64,000 nt of DNA, taken from the NCBI GenBank assembly GCA_963693305.1, contig OY855912.1:9921001-9985000 (forward strand). The letters are read 5' to 3'. Every line of letters begins with the position of its first letter. Position 1 is the first letter of the stretch. Source of the stretch: Meandrina meandrites. Lineage: Eukaryota; Cnidaria; Anthozoa; Scleractinia; Meandrinidae. A program made the translations under genes and the position numbers. Below are positions 23,816-35,513 of this stretch, piece after piece. The notes under the pieces were generated by a model, which had not been told where the DNA came from, did not search any database, and saw nothing but the letters and a program-made list of their open reading frames with translations.

Positions 23816-26800
23816 TTATTGTGTGTTAGAATCCTTCGCAGGGGCTGATTAAGATGGGTGGGTCTGTGATTGTGTCTGTGTAGCATGATGAAAAATATTA
23901 ATTTACAATCAGCAAACCACTCTAGATAATGTAATTTGTGAAGTTCATGTATTTCTCATCTCCCCAATTTAATTTGATAAAGTTTGAAGGCAAAACAGAA
24001 TAGTAATGATATATTTATTGTACTAGCATGCTGTAAGGCTATTAATTGTGTTTAACTGCAACAGAGATCGATTACAAATTTTGTATTGGAAAAATACTCT
24101 TCGTAGCCCTTTGCACTTTGAAGCTAATGCGAAGGCTTAAAACAAACTCCACTAATCTTGGACTACTTCTAGTTAATAATGGTCTAGCATATACAATATA
24201 AAAAATAATGCAAAAAATATAATGACATTTATGGCATCACCTGGTGACCTACATGAACATATATTTACCATAGTTTACTGTGTCTGCACACTGGAAAGTT
24301 CTTGAATATGCCCTCACTTCTGCAAACATAAATGTAGCTTACTAGTATCAGGTGACATAATGTACACTTCACTGCCTCATAATGTAGATTGAGCCATCTT
24401 TTGTAGGTTAGCCAAAAAATGATCTAAAAAGTGCACTTGTTTAACCCTTTACCCTTACGGCAAAAGGTCTTTTTGGTAAATTCAAAAATATAAACTGGAT
24501 ATCCATATATGGTACACCATTTGAAAGGTGTTGATCAGTTTATTTCAGTAAACACTTCAACAAATAAAAGGGAAGTTATGGCTTTGAAAGAAATGGGTAA
24601 AAACGAAAAAGATTTAAAAAATTGCTTTTCTCCGTATATAGTGGGTATATCCCTAAACTTAATCTTATGTTGCAGCTCTCAGTGTAGTGGTTAATTTCAG
24701 TTATGTTGCATATCACATATGCATCAGGCAAAAAAGTTTAAAAAGTTATAGGGGTGGTCAAACAAGTCACAAGCAGGGAGGGGGGGGGGGGGGGTTCCAC
24801 TTATATTTGTTCAAAATGCACATCTCTAGGAGACAAGTTGGTTGCCATAAATAAAAATTAATTGGTCAAATATTGACCAAGTTATGGCATTATGTGCAAT
24901 ATGGCACTCATGAAAAACAGTTTATCCAACATACTTTTAACATTCAAAGGCATTCAACATATCCAACATTGACATTATTTTAGCCATATTTGAGTTGTAG
25001 GGCAATAGCTTCATGGTGTAAATATCCCATTACATGTAAAATATATAGAACAGTTGTACAATATAGAAACCAACAAGATACTGAATCTTGTTAGTCCAAG
25101 TGGAAATAAGTGTTTGCTGAGAAAGGATGTGATGTGAAAAGGAGCGTAACTAAACTTAGTCTGATCCAGGTGTTTGGTCGGTTGGGGAGCACCGCGAAAA
25201 ATGGAACAGGCTCGAGTAAACTTGGCTAGAGTAAACTTCACCTTGTGATGTGAACTTGCATCTGATCTGGCCCACATAGTGAGCAGACGTAGTTTCCCCA
25301 GAGAAAGCAGGCAAACGAAAAGTGATTTTAGAAAGTACTGGTATACATTGAAAGGTTTTGACAAAAAAAGGTTTCTTTTCTTTACAAACGCTGCTAGGAA
25401 AATCCAAGTGTTTTGCATACATTACATCTCAAAATCGAAGTAAAAAACAGCGGAAAAAATACCGGGCACTGTTTAACAGACGTAAACAAACCTGCGTGTG
25501 AAGTTGGAGTTGTTTTGGCAATGTTCAATTTTAGCCAAAAATCGTTCCTCCCTTTTCCACTGAACCTTTCAAATTTCATTGTCAATTCCCTACATCGCCT
25601 CATTGATGTGCGTCCAGTACCCAGCAAAAAAAAAAGAGTCACTTTTTTGTTTTCATTGCCTGAATAATCAAATGTCTCTCATTGTACGCTAATATTTATG
25701 CCTGGTGCCCCCCACCCCTACCCCCGATGCATACTAATGTTAATGCCTCCTTCCCCACTCGATGCTAATTGTAATACGTCCTGTACCCCCACCCCCTCTG
25801 CATTATGGAAATGAGTTGGAAACACCTAAGTTATGACCGCAACAATGCCTTCTCTAAGGGCTGGTAGTATGCCTCTACAACAACTTGCCTGTGCCATCCT
25901 TAAGCCCCCCCCCCCCCCCCCCCTCCCCCGTCAAAACTTAAACAAACACAACATAACATTTGGTGCCGCTGATCTTGCGTATAGACGAAGGAGCTACCCG
26001 CATGTAAATCCAGCTAGTGATAATGATGACACCTGGCCTGTTTGAAAATGATAAATGAGTGGGAGAACGCTCCTTTGCCCGCTTGACTTTCCGACCTTGG
26101 CGGGAAAAGGTAATAAAAATGACTGCTCATATTCAAGGAAAATGGTTGCATGTCTATGTCAGGCCTGCATTCACGTCGGTGCTCAAAGGATTTAAAGATG
26201 CCCTGATAACGATAACGCTACTACTGTCTCACAAATGTGGCTGAATCTCGAAGGTTTTTCTGTCTTCTCTTTTTGTCTAGGAGGAGAGGGAGTCATGCGT
26301 TTGCACCCATGAATTTAAGTAAGAATATCCAAACGCTCCATCTGTCTAACTTCAGTGTCTCGGTATCATTTCAGTATCTGATTTCTATAATTATATGACT
26401 TTTTCTTATATGAAATATATTTTTCATTTCATTTTATCAGAATGAGTTCCCGTGAACACTTGGATGGGCCATGTTTTGCACTCGCCGTGTATTGCGTGTA
26501 GTGAGACCGACGTCACGGTAACTCTTGCAATGTTCAGGCTTAGAGCTATGCAGGTGTATTCTATATGGAGGAGGAAGGGCGGCGATGTAGTGGCCAAGTT
26601 ACCAGCTGTATTCCCAGGGTCTTCCCTTAAGGTCCCCCCTACTCTCCAGAGGGGGTTGGAGCTGGGAACAAGTTGCAGACAATCTTCAACATGGGAGTGT
26701 CCAACCCGGACCTCGCCCCAGAGCAATCTCCGTTTTCAAGAACCACCATCTTGAAAGCAGAGATGGCCTTGGGGACGAGGTTAGGAGTGGAGTTCAAGTC

Positions 26801-27090
26801 AGAGCAGAAGAGCTGAGCTGGCAGTTGAGTGATATGATTGACTAAACCTCTTTTGAACTTCGGCGCACGTGACTAGTAATGAACGTCGAAGTCGAACTTA
26901 CGCTCTCTCTTTTCCTCCTTTGTCTTTAGAAGGAAAAAGTGAGAGCCTGGGATCGAGGTTGGAAAAATCCGACTGGCTCGTTCTCGTTCCCAGAGCTGCC
27001 TTTCAGGCCTTTCCCTCTTAGCTAGGTGGTCTTCGATAATGGAATGAATGAATTGAAATTGTCCGATTGAATTGACAGGAAGTTACTCGT
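23816..27090. other. Long intergenic region, no gene seen
   Basis: Both strands were read and no exon with a recognisable product was found. It holds a G run (about 24778-24794), a terminal fragment of the long-TIR family (about 25440-25560), CCCCAC-rich sequence (25705-25800) and a C run (about 25906-25922). The open frames at 25011-25418 (-) and 26424-26754 (both strands) look like chance frames. Confidence 0.5.
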
Positions 27091-27096
27091 GCAACA

Positions 27097-27262
27097 GGCC
27101 ATTTCCGAGTTGCCTTTTGCCTCAGTTTCAAAACGAGTCTTCGTGCGAACCTATTCAAATGGAAATGAGTTTGATTAGCATGAAAATGGACGTGAAGGTG
27201 GAAGAAATTTTCATTTGAATGGTTTTGCACGTAGACTCGGAAATGGTAACTCGGAAATGGCC
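27097..27262. mobile_element. Foldback MITE
   Basis: GGCCATTTCCGAGTTGCC at the left pairs with GGTAACTCGGAAATGGCC at the right. The inner arms CGAGTCTTCGTGCGAACC and GGTTTTGCACGTAGACTCG also pair. The right half has an extra partial repeat of the CTCGGAAATGG motif. Confidence 0.75.
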
Positions 27263-28331
27263 TATTTGCCAATTTCGGTTCAACCGTTGCATCCGAAAAA
27301 AAGTTAATCTACTTCTCGAAAAGTGCATGGATTTTTCTTCGGACTTTGTATTGCGTGGATCATTTATTTGTCAAAAATTCATTGTTAACATGCAAGATTT
27401 TCATTCACTAATCAATTTGAAAAGATTTTGCTTGGGTGGCCTTTGTTGGAGTAGTCGCACTGTAATAGATAATCTCGTAAGGAGCTCTCAATAACACTTT
27501 CCATTCATCAATCATTGTATTGAGGCTTTATTTGAAGCCCCATACTTTTTTTTTTTTTTAAATTTGTATTAGCATTTCACACAAAAAAGATTACTTACAA
27601 AATATTACTCTACAAGTGAAGCCCCATACTTAAGATATTTGTCGGCTTATATCAGACGTGCTTTTTTAGAAGTGCGTTGTCATAATGTGGTCCAATACTG
27701 TATTTGTTCTCGAAAGTTGAACCCACAGATGGGAGTGAATAAGCCACTCCCTTGAAAATTGATGAACTAGGAAAAAAAAGCACCCCAGAGTTTGAATATT
27801 TTTTCAAACCTTATGTTCCATTCGTGTATTTTACTGACCTTTTGCATTAGTTGTAAACTATAATATTGACAAATTGAACGCCTGTTGAATCGTAAACAAC
27901 CAAACGATATTGCTCTTGTAAACAAGCGGCAACATCAATCACGCTATTCAAGTGCCCATCCACACAGTCTAACAACTAACAGCAACTGCTTGTCAGAAAC
28001 TTAGGTGTGGATATCATCATCTTTTATCAGTACATATGCAAAGTCTGTGTAAAAAATTGGTCTAAAATTCAGTTGTGATAATTGCGTGGGCACGATACCG
28101 ATATTATTAACCGGCTAGGTATTATACATAATGCATAGTATTTTGCGGTGAACTATTGAAATTACATGCACTACCCACTTGTGTGATAAATGACTGGCAG
28201 GCCTGAACGTCATCCGATTGGTTGAACGGCTTCAATATCCTTCTTTTAACAACAGAAAAGGACCCCTTAAAAAGATCGAACACTGCATGTTTATCACGTT
28301 CATGTTCTCGGCGATCCAGTGACGTGCCAGC
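27263..28331. other. Intergenic region upstream of the DOMON gene
   Basis: No gene seen. GAAGCCCCATACTT occurs twice (about 27533 and 27619), flanking a T-rich stretch. The promoter of the DOMON gene is presumably near its right end, but no TATA box was assigned. Confidence 0.45.
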
Positions 28332-31300
28332 ATGATGAAGGTTTTCGGTGTAGCTGTGTTTCTCTTGGCGGTGTTTATCTCCACGTCCAAAGGGGCTAAA
28401 ATGGAAGAGTATAAAATGGAGACCTTTAGCAATGGGGCCTACAAAGTGATGTGGAAATACGACATGATCAAGGACTACTTTTTCTTCAACGTAACAGTGA
28501 ACGCAACTGGCTGGATCGGCTTTGGCGTGTCAAACAGCAAGGGAGGAATGAATGGCTATGATGTAATCGTTGGAGGTTATCGCGCCTCGCATATGAACAA
28601 AACCTACTGGAACGTAAGTTACTTAAACTAAACGATACTAGTTAGAGGCTTTCCAAGGTGTATAAGCGACAACGCGGCCCTAGGTCTTGCCCACACAGGA
28701 ATTTCTTATCAGCGACAGGGGAAATGAGTCACCTCCGTACTCTCGAAAAGCGCACAGGTTCGCCGCACATAACTCTTAAGTTTTGCTTTAGCGTGATTTA
28801 AGTCTGGCTCAGTGCGACACTCGCACAAAATAGTTTCTCGTATGAAAAAAGCTAGTGGTGTTGAAATCGTCAATGAACCAAACTATTGAAAGGTAGACAA
28901 TCATAAACATCTTTCCGCTAGATAGAGGATGTAAGCACGCAAGCAAAGCGACATTTACCTACACTGCGAAAAACGACAGCGACGTTTACAGCCGGTGTTT
29001 AGGCAACATCGGAAACTTACCGCCGAGTGATACAAGGCAACCCTCCTTGGAAGTCCTGTACCTCCGAAAACGCGCGGAATTATCTTGAACAGTTGATTTG
29101 CTAGCAAGCGTCGTATTCAGGGACAGAAAAAGAAAGGAAAGATTAGACTAAAAGAGCAAATTCAGTACGTTAAATTTGCATTGGCTGTTTTTTTGTTGTT
29201 AGATATAAACAAACACAAGAGAAACTTTGATACAAACTTTAATACATCTGACTATCTTAACTCTTATTTGCTGTGTGCAGGATTATTACACGACAGGTTA
29301 TCAGCGACCATCTCCAGATGCCAAGAATGACTATATGCTGACTTCAGCAATGGAAATGGACGGATACACAAACTTGGTGTTTCACAGAAAAAGAAAAACT
29401 GCTGACACCAGCGGCAAAGACGTGGACATTAAGGTATCAAACCACATCAAACGAATGCACATCTTACAGCATACTATTCAAAGCCTAGTTGACAGGACAT
29501 GTACTGTTTTAACACTTCTCTCGATCTGATAAAAGAGCTTTTATATATACAAATCTATACTTGTGGAATATTGATTATGTGCTGTTCTAACGTTTCAAGC
29601 TCTGGGCGAAACCCAAACATGTAACCATTCAAATGTAGTCTACCAAGAAGTCTATTCAAGTAGTGCTGCTTATTTTCTAATTTTGCAAAATGACCCTTCA
29701 ATGCGGCACAAATTTAAAATGACACCTTGTGCGAATTCAGTCTCTAACGCCCGGATTCGATAGACTTACCAACGCCAGCGCTGTCAATATTCATTGTTAA
29801 TTCCCGCGCGTGTTTATAACACTCCCTAGCAATAAGAGATGTTAATAGCGGATCTATAAAAATAAGACTGCCAAATGACCATAATGAACGCGAACGACTA
29901 TGCAAATATTCCATTGCGTGAGCCGCAACTGTGCTATATTGGTTGGTAGCTTCGCTTTCTCGTATGTAAGTAGATGCTTTGTGTGTGTTCATCGAGCCCT
30001 TTCAAGTGTGAATAACAAACATTTTTTATGTGTGTTTGGATGTTACGTAATATCAATACCAAGAAAACATAGCAATAACATCTAAATTATTTCATGTTAC
30101 AGTTTTCAAAAAAAAAATGGTTTTCAGAAATCACCTGGCACGCCCTAATGTCACTAATATCTCATGATTATTTAGGTGATAATATCGTAATAAGTGATAT
30201 AGCCCGGGGGCATCCATATTGGACCGGTGACACAGCGTGTTTACAGCACAATTTGTTTTGGAAACCACACACCCGAGGCTAAAAAAAAATATGCAAAGAA
30301 TCAACGTTTTAAAGGCGGCATATTTCACATCTTATTCTTCTCACAGGCGGTTTAGAGAAGCTAAAACTTGGCAACCAACAGAAAATGCAGAAATTGATTT
30401 TTTTTTTTCAAAGATAAAAAATAAATATCCCATTTACATCTGACACCTTAACGCATTTTTGCTGGTAGCATTTTAACCGAAACGTCCCATTTTTTAAATG
30501 CTTTTGTCAGTGACGAAAGTTAAAGAGTCTTTTAGGTATACAAAAGATCAATTGAATCGCAATTATCATATACCTTCGCTTGCCGTGACTAGGCTGGGGA
30601 CTAGACATTCTTGTCCCCAGGGCTACCTTTTCCTCTTTGCCGGCGGGGCCTCAGCACGAGAAAAAGGTGGCTCTGAGGGCACATGATTTGATTGGCTAGA
30701 TTCTAACAAAGGGGGTTTGAAATCTAGCCAATCAGATCAACCGTTTTAAAATCCCTTTGTTATTACCTTTAATAACAAAGGGATTTTAAAACGGTTGATC
30801 TGATTGGCTAGATTTCAAACGATTGATTTGATTAACGATTAAAACGATTGATTTGATAAGCTGGGTTTTAAAATTCCTTTATTAGAATCTAGCCAATCAA
30901 GCCATGTCTTAACAGCCATCTGTTTCTCGTGCTAAGGCCATGATAAATGGAGACACAAGGCATGCATGCTTCAGAGGTTTGCAATTTCATTGCCATCTAA
31001 TCAAATTATGTTTTCTTTTTTTTGAAATTCAAAGCCAGGTATGATGTATCTAGTGTGGGCTTACCATAATACCTACGATGTGAATGCCACCACCGGAGCC
31101 TTCATGAAACACAGCGAAGAGGGAGCAGTACAGTACTCGTTCATCGATGCAAAATACACCATTGTGACAATCAGTGATAAGTACAGGCTGTATTGGGCGT
31201 ACGACAACAAAACAGAGATGTTTTATTTCACAGTGGTGGTGAAAGCAGCAGGGTGGGTTGCATTCGGTGTATCCAATAAACGTGGAGGCATGGATGGCTA

Positions 31301-33394
31301 CGATGTGTTTATTGGAGGAGTGGATGGTAACGGCGGCTACATTGGGGTGAGAAATAACGACCTAGTTTAATATTTGGTGTGGCCATGGTTGTCCGGTTAG
31401 GGTAGCCCTAAAAAGGACTTTTGTTGGAGACTGAAGACAGCCGGAGTGGAAGTCATTTTGAGAGTCAAATTGAAGTCATTTTCATACTATGTCGATGACT
31501 TTCGCTCAGGCAGTCTCCAAACCCCTATCCCGGAGATCCGGCACACTAGCTTACCTTTCGATTATTTCAGTGTGCGTGTTATATATGCGTTATTGACCAA
31601 GCGTGAGGTCAAGCTGGCTAGATATTGGCCAAGTTCCTTTTTGCGTTTTTATCATGATGGACCGACACGAAGTCGAGGTCAATAAAAATCGCAAAAAAGA
31701 ACAAGGCCAATATCCAGCCATTTTGACCGAACAAGCTTGGTCAATAAAGAATTTATTATATGGCCACAAAGAGAACTCTTTCTTGTAATAGCGACGCAAG
31801 GGTCGCTATTACAAGGGAATTCGCCAATATATTTACTAAAGTCGATTTTTTTCGCTATGTAAAAAATTACTTCAGATAAAACATACCAAAATATAGAAAA
31901 AAAATTTAAAGAAACAATAATACTCAATGAAAAGAATGAGGATGGTTAAGATGTGGGAAAGAATAAAACCGATTGCTCCGTTTTCTTTGCCTTTTCTTAG
32001 GATTATTTGACTACAGGGCTGTCAAAACCTCCAAAAGATACAGAGCAGAACTGGAATTTAACATCATATGAGGAACGCGACGGCTACACGAAGTTGACAG
32101 TCCACCGTAAGAAAAACACTGGCGACAGTAAAGACGTCGAAATAAAGGTTGAGTTGCACTATAATTATTACCAAATATTACTTAAAATGTGCGTCAAAAT
32201 ATTCCTCAGTGTGTCGAACGTTCCATTTTAAGATAGAACTGTCCCAAATAATTTGTGAGTTTTGGTTATTATTAATCGGTAGGTTTGTGCTATTGTCAGG
32301 TTTTCACTAAATGCTATTATTGGTAAGAAGCTGGCCGGTAATCTACGAAAAAAATTGTTGCACACTTTGGTATAACAAGCACGAAAACAACAAAAAAATT
32401 GTTTTAAGGTGGGGGTAAAGGTGAATTTGAGTGAAATTTTAAGAGTTTTAAAGAGGGGATAGAAGAAAGAAAATTAGTTTTGGAACACCACCAGACAGTT
32501 GACCCCAACGCAAGAGCACCCCAGGTTGTCAGGGGACTGTTTGGGTGTCCATATACTAATTTTTAACTTCAAATTCTAATTTTAAAATCACATTAAATCT
32601 TTAATATTTCTTATTTCTCCAAATTTTACTAATCCTTTGAGAAAAACTATCTCTTTCCAAACATCCCCAAAAATCACCAAAAAATTTACAAAACACCGTT
32701 TAACATAGCTTTGCGGGATGAACAGAGGGTTTGAGAGTGTTTGAAACGGGAGCGAGATATTCGCATTAAACCCAAGTTACGCGGTGCGAAAACGGGCTTC
32801 AGGTGTACCCCCGCCTTAAATCTGTGTCGTCCCCAGGCCTCTCTTCTTGGTTTGATCGCGGTGTGCCTGCACCAATCGAAAAATCAAGCCGCACACTCCC
32901 ATTCTTACAGTTGTCACAAAACCTTTTTCGCGTGTGTTGGCCGGTGGGGCCTTGGCACCTTTCACGAAATGGAAAGGCGTCAAAGGTGTCTGAAGACGAG
33001 GCAGCGAATTTCATGATGTCATCAAATAAGTTCCTTAAATTGGGTGTTTAGTTGAAAAGAGAGACAAAACTGAGAACTAATCATCCAACCTTAACAGCCT
33101 TGCCTGAAACAACTGACAAATGTTTTGTTTCTATATCATCAGCCGGGAGAGATGAACATTCTTTGGGCTTACCACAACACCGACGATGTGATGACCAATG
33201 ACGCGTTCACTAAACATAGCGCACGTGGAGGAATGAAATACACCTTTATCAAGGATACTAGTGGTGGAGGAGGAGATGGAAACGGAGATGGAAACGGTGA
33301 CGGTGACGGAGGGAAGGATTCTTCTTCTATGTACTATCCATCCGTATTTGGAATCATTGCCCTTCTTTTGTTCCAGTTTGTGATGCGCGCCTGA
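28332..33394 (+). CDS. Secreted/membrane-tethered protein with two DOMON domains
   Basis: Five coding exons: 28332-28613, 29281-29433, 31035-31346, 32001-32147 and 33143-33394. All junctions are phase 0, giving about 381 residues. A signal peptide (MMKVFGVAVFLLAVFISTSKG) is followed by two DOMON domains of the dopamine-beta-hydroxylase/MOXD type: WKYDMIKDYFFFNVTV-GWIGFGVSNSKGGMNGYDVIVGG-DYYTTGY-HRKRKT-MMYLVWAYHNT, then the same order again. DOMON folds bind haem or sugars. The conserved Met of GGMNGYD/GGMDGYD and the His of FHRK/VHRK are candidate haem ligands by family analogy only. No copper monooxygenase domain is present. The C-terminus is a Gly/Asp linker, SSS and a hydrophobic tail, fitting a GPI signal or a single membrane span. 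Exons 1-2 and 3-4 are parallel, showing an internal duplication. AATAAA lies at 33557. An alternative start is the second Met. Confidence 0.88.
30640..30945. mobile_element. Nested foldback element with a 47-bp perfect palindrome
   Basis: The outer arms (GGCCTCAGCACGAGAAA and TTTCTCGTGCTAAGGCC) enclose a second pair (TTGATTGGCTAGATTCTA and TAGAATCTAGCCAATCAA). Inside these, positions 30719-30765 and 30770-30816 are exact reverse complements around a 4-base loop. It is in intron 2 of the DOMON gene. The palindrome should form a strong hairpin in the pre-mRNA. Confidence 0.85.
31593..31746. mobile_element. Foldback MITE in DOMON intron 3
   Basis: TTGACCAAGC at the left and GCTTGGTCAA at the right begin arms of about 60 bp sharing GATATTGGCC and TTTTTTGCG. 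A related half-copy (GATATTGGCCAAGTTC) is at about 33790-33810, downstream of the gene. Confidence 0.8.
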
Positions 33395-33556
33395 ACTGCA
33401 TCAAAAATGAAGACCGCTGACAAGCTAGAGATTGTTTTGCCTTTTTTGACTAAAATAGCTGGTTTTGCAAGCTTTGTTGTTTTCTTAAAAAATTTTGGTT
33501 AGTTAAATAAGCAGCTGATTTTCGTTTTTGTAAAGCTAAGCTTTTTGTAAATGGAA

Positions 33557-33562
33557 AATAAA
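33557..33562 (+). terminator. Poly(A) signal AATAAA for the DOMON gene
   Basis: It is located 163 bp after the stop codon on the same strand, in AT-rich sequence. Confidence 0.6.
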
Positions 33563-33599
33563 GACCACTGTTTTCTAGCTTTTATTTACCAACGCCTTA

Positions 33600-34890
33600 G
33601 TGTCAATTCACTCTTTCCTGATGAAACTCTGTTATTACTCTAAAAGCTTTGGGTTTAATGCGTTATGTATTTTCGACGTTTGATATCGCCCGGCGAAGAA
33701 GGCGCCCTCCCTGATGCACCAAATGTCGTTGTTTCGCTACTTCATTATATATGGTTATTCGCCAAGCTGGAGGTCAAATTGGCGATGGCGGGATATTGGC
33801 CAAGTTCTTTTTTCGCAACAAAAAAAAAAAAAAAAATGAACGTCTGGGGGTTTGCACATGGAAATCATTTGGTTTGTTTTTGTTGTGAATGTGTGATTTT
33901 CCCCCATTTTTCTGGGAGATTAATTTAAGAATTCGATGAAAAGGTAGCAATTCGAAAGGCAAGTTCGCGTTTGCCGTATAACGTCGTACTTAATCTCTCT
34001 ATTGTTACAATCGGCTAATTACGTTAGCGATCTCATCAAGACAAAGTCTTTCTGTTTTACTTAATATTGTCAGGTAGCTAAATCTCTGTTGCGTCCTAAT
34101 GGAGCGAACTCATGTTTTCAATCACTTGCATCATGGCCCTTGCGCTGCAGTAATACTCATACATGTTTGCTTCAATTGTCGTATTTATCAAGGGAGACTA
34201 AAAATACGTTTCGATTAAATGCGTCAATTTCAATTCAAGACGCATAACTTTTCTACTTGTCGTAAAAAACTCACCTAGGTTTTTAGTTCTCTGTTGATTT
34301 TGTTGTCAACTTAACTAACAGGCCAGTGAACAAGTGCAATATTAAGTTCGTCTGTTTTGTGAGTCCCACACTTACCTATAGTCGCATTGTACATCTCAGC
34401 GTTTGATTTGTTGTGTGGATCTTACCTGGGGATTCCCCCTCCCGAAACTTTGGGTGGGGGTGTGCTGCGCGCTTCCTAACACCCTTACCCTGTTTCTGTT
34501 AAAATATCTCATTATCCCTACTCTATTTCAGACCTGACCCAAAAATCAAGTCCCTATTTTAGACCAGAGCCTACCTAGGAACTGCATCGGCTCGCGCAAG
34601 CATTTGGGAAGGGCTTCAAATTCCCCATGAGAGATGAGGAGCAATGATAAAAATTTTCTTCCAAGAATTAGACCTAAAAGCTAAACAGAAAGCACAAATT
34701 ATACCCCATTTCTGAACACTGCTGTGCTAATTGCAGACAATATAAACCAATAAACAAAAAAATAATGTTCAAAATTAAACTTTACTTCGTAAAAATTCGC
34801 CGTACATGTTTAACGTTCTTCATAAAAATAGAGCTCTCCCATTTAACGCTGATAGCGAACTCCATAACCGTCCTCTGTATAACAAAAGGG
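33600..34890. other. Intergenic, no gene seen
   Basis: It contains a fragment of the 31593 foldback family (about 33765-33815) and an A run at about 33822-33836. No coding exon is supported. Confidence 0.5.
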
Positions 34891-34892
34891 AC

Positions 34893-35315
34893 CTTGAAAT
34901 CCCGGGGGGGAGGGGGACTCCCATATGGAAGGGACGGGGATGCTCGTTGGAAATTTTGAATTTAACCCCTAGAAGAGACCAACCTGGGCGTGGCCGAAGC
35001 TTATGCAGACCCCTAAAAGAGACCAGTTTAAAATGCAGATAAATAAAAAGTACAATGAACTGTAGATATTAATGTTATGAAAAACTTTGTTTATAGGAAT
35101 CGAGTAAATACGACGAATGAAAATTCTTCCTTTTTTGTTCTTTCTTCGCTTGCAAGACTAAACGTGACCTTGACAGCTAAAAATAATGACATTTTGCCCA
35201 CAACACCCTAAGCGAGACCAATATCCGAAATTTATACCCCTAAGCGAGACGACGAGCATCCCCGTTCTTTTCCTATGGGAGTCCCCCCCCCCCCCCCCCC
35301 CCCCCGGGCTTGAAA
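34893..35315. mobile_element. MITE with G-run ends, copy 2
   Basis: The left end has G runs, then GACTCCCATATGGAAGGGACG and GATGCTCGT. The right end is the inverted form (ACGAGCATCCCCGTTC ... ATGGGAGTC and a C run). Internal CCCCTAAAAGAGACC/AAGCGAGACC motifs recur, as CCCTAAAAGGTACC does in copy 1 at 14108-14495. Confidence 0.75.
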
Positions 35316-35513
35316 TCGAGTACCACGTTTGAATTTCAACCGTTATGTTTCAGTTGAAAATTAGACTACCGGAACGCGTATGAGATTTTTGTGAAATGTG
35401 ATAATTCGTAAGCATAAGCACGATCTGAAGGTCTTGTATAACGCGTCTAGCTTCGTTCGCGGTGTTTTCACCATTTACTCCTTCTGGTCCGGCCCTTTAA
35501 ATATTACTTGACT

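Noticed and set aside
25011..26754. Several 80-135-codon frames between RPS9 and the DOMON gene
   Set aside because: They overlap on opposite strands, partly within repeat ends, and none shows a domain, exon borders or protein-like periodicity.
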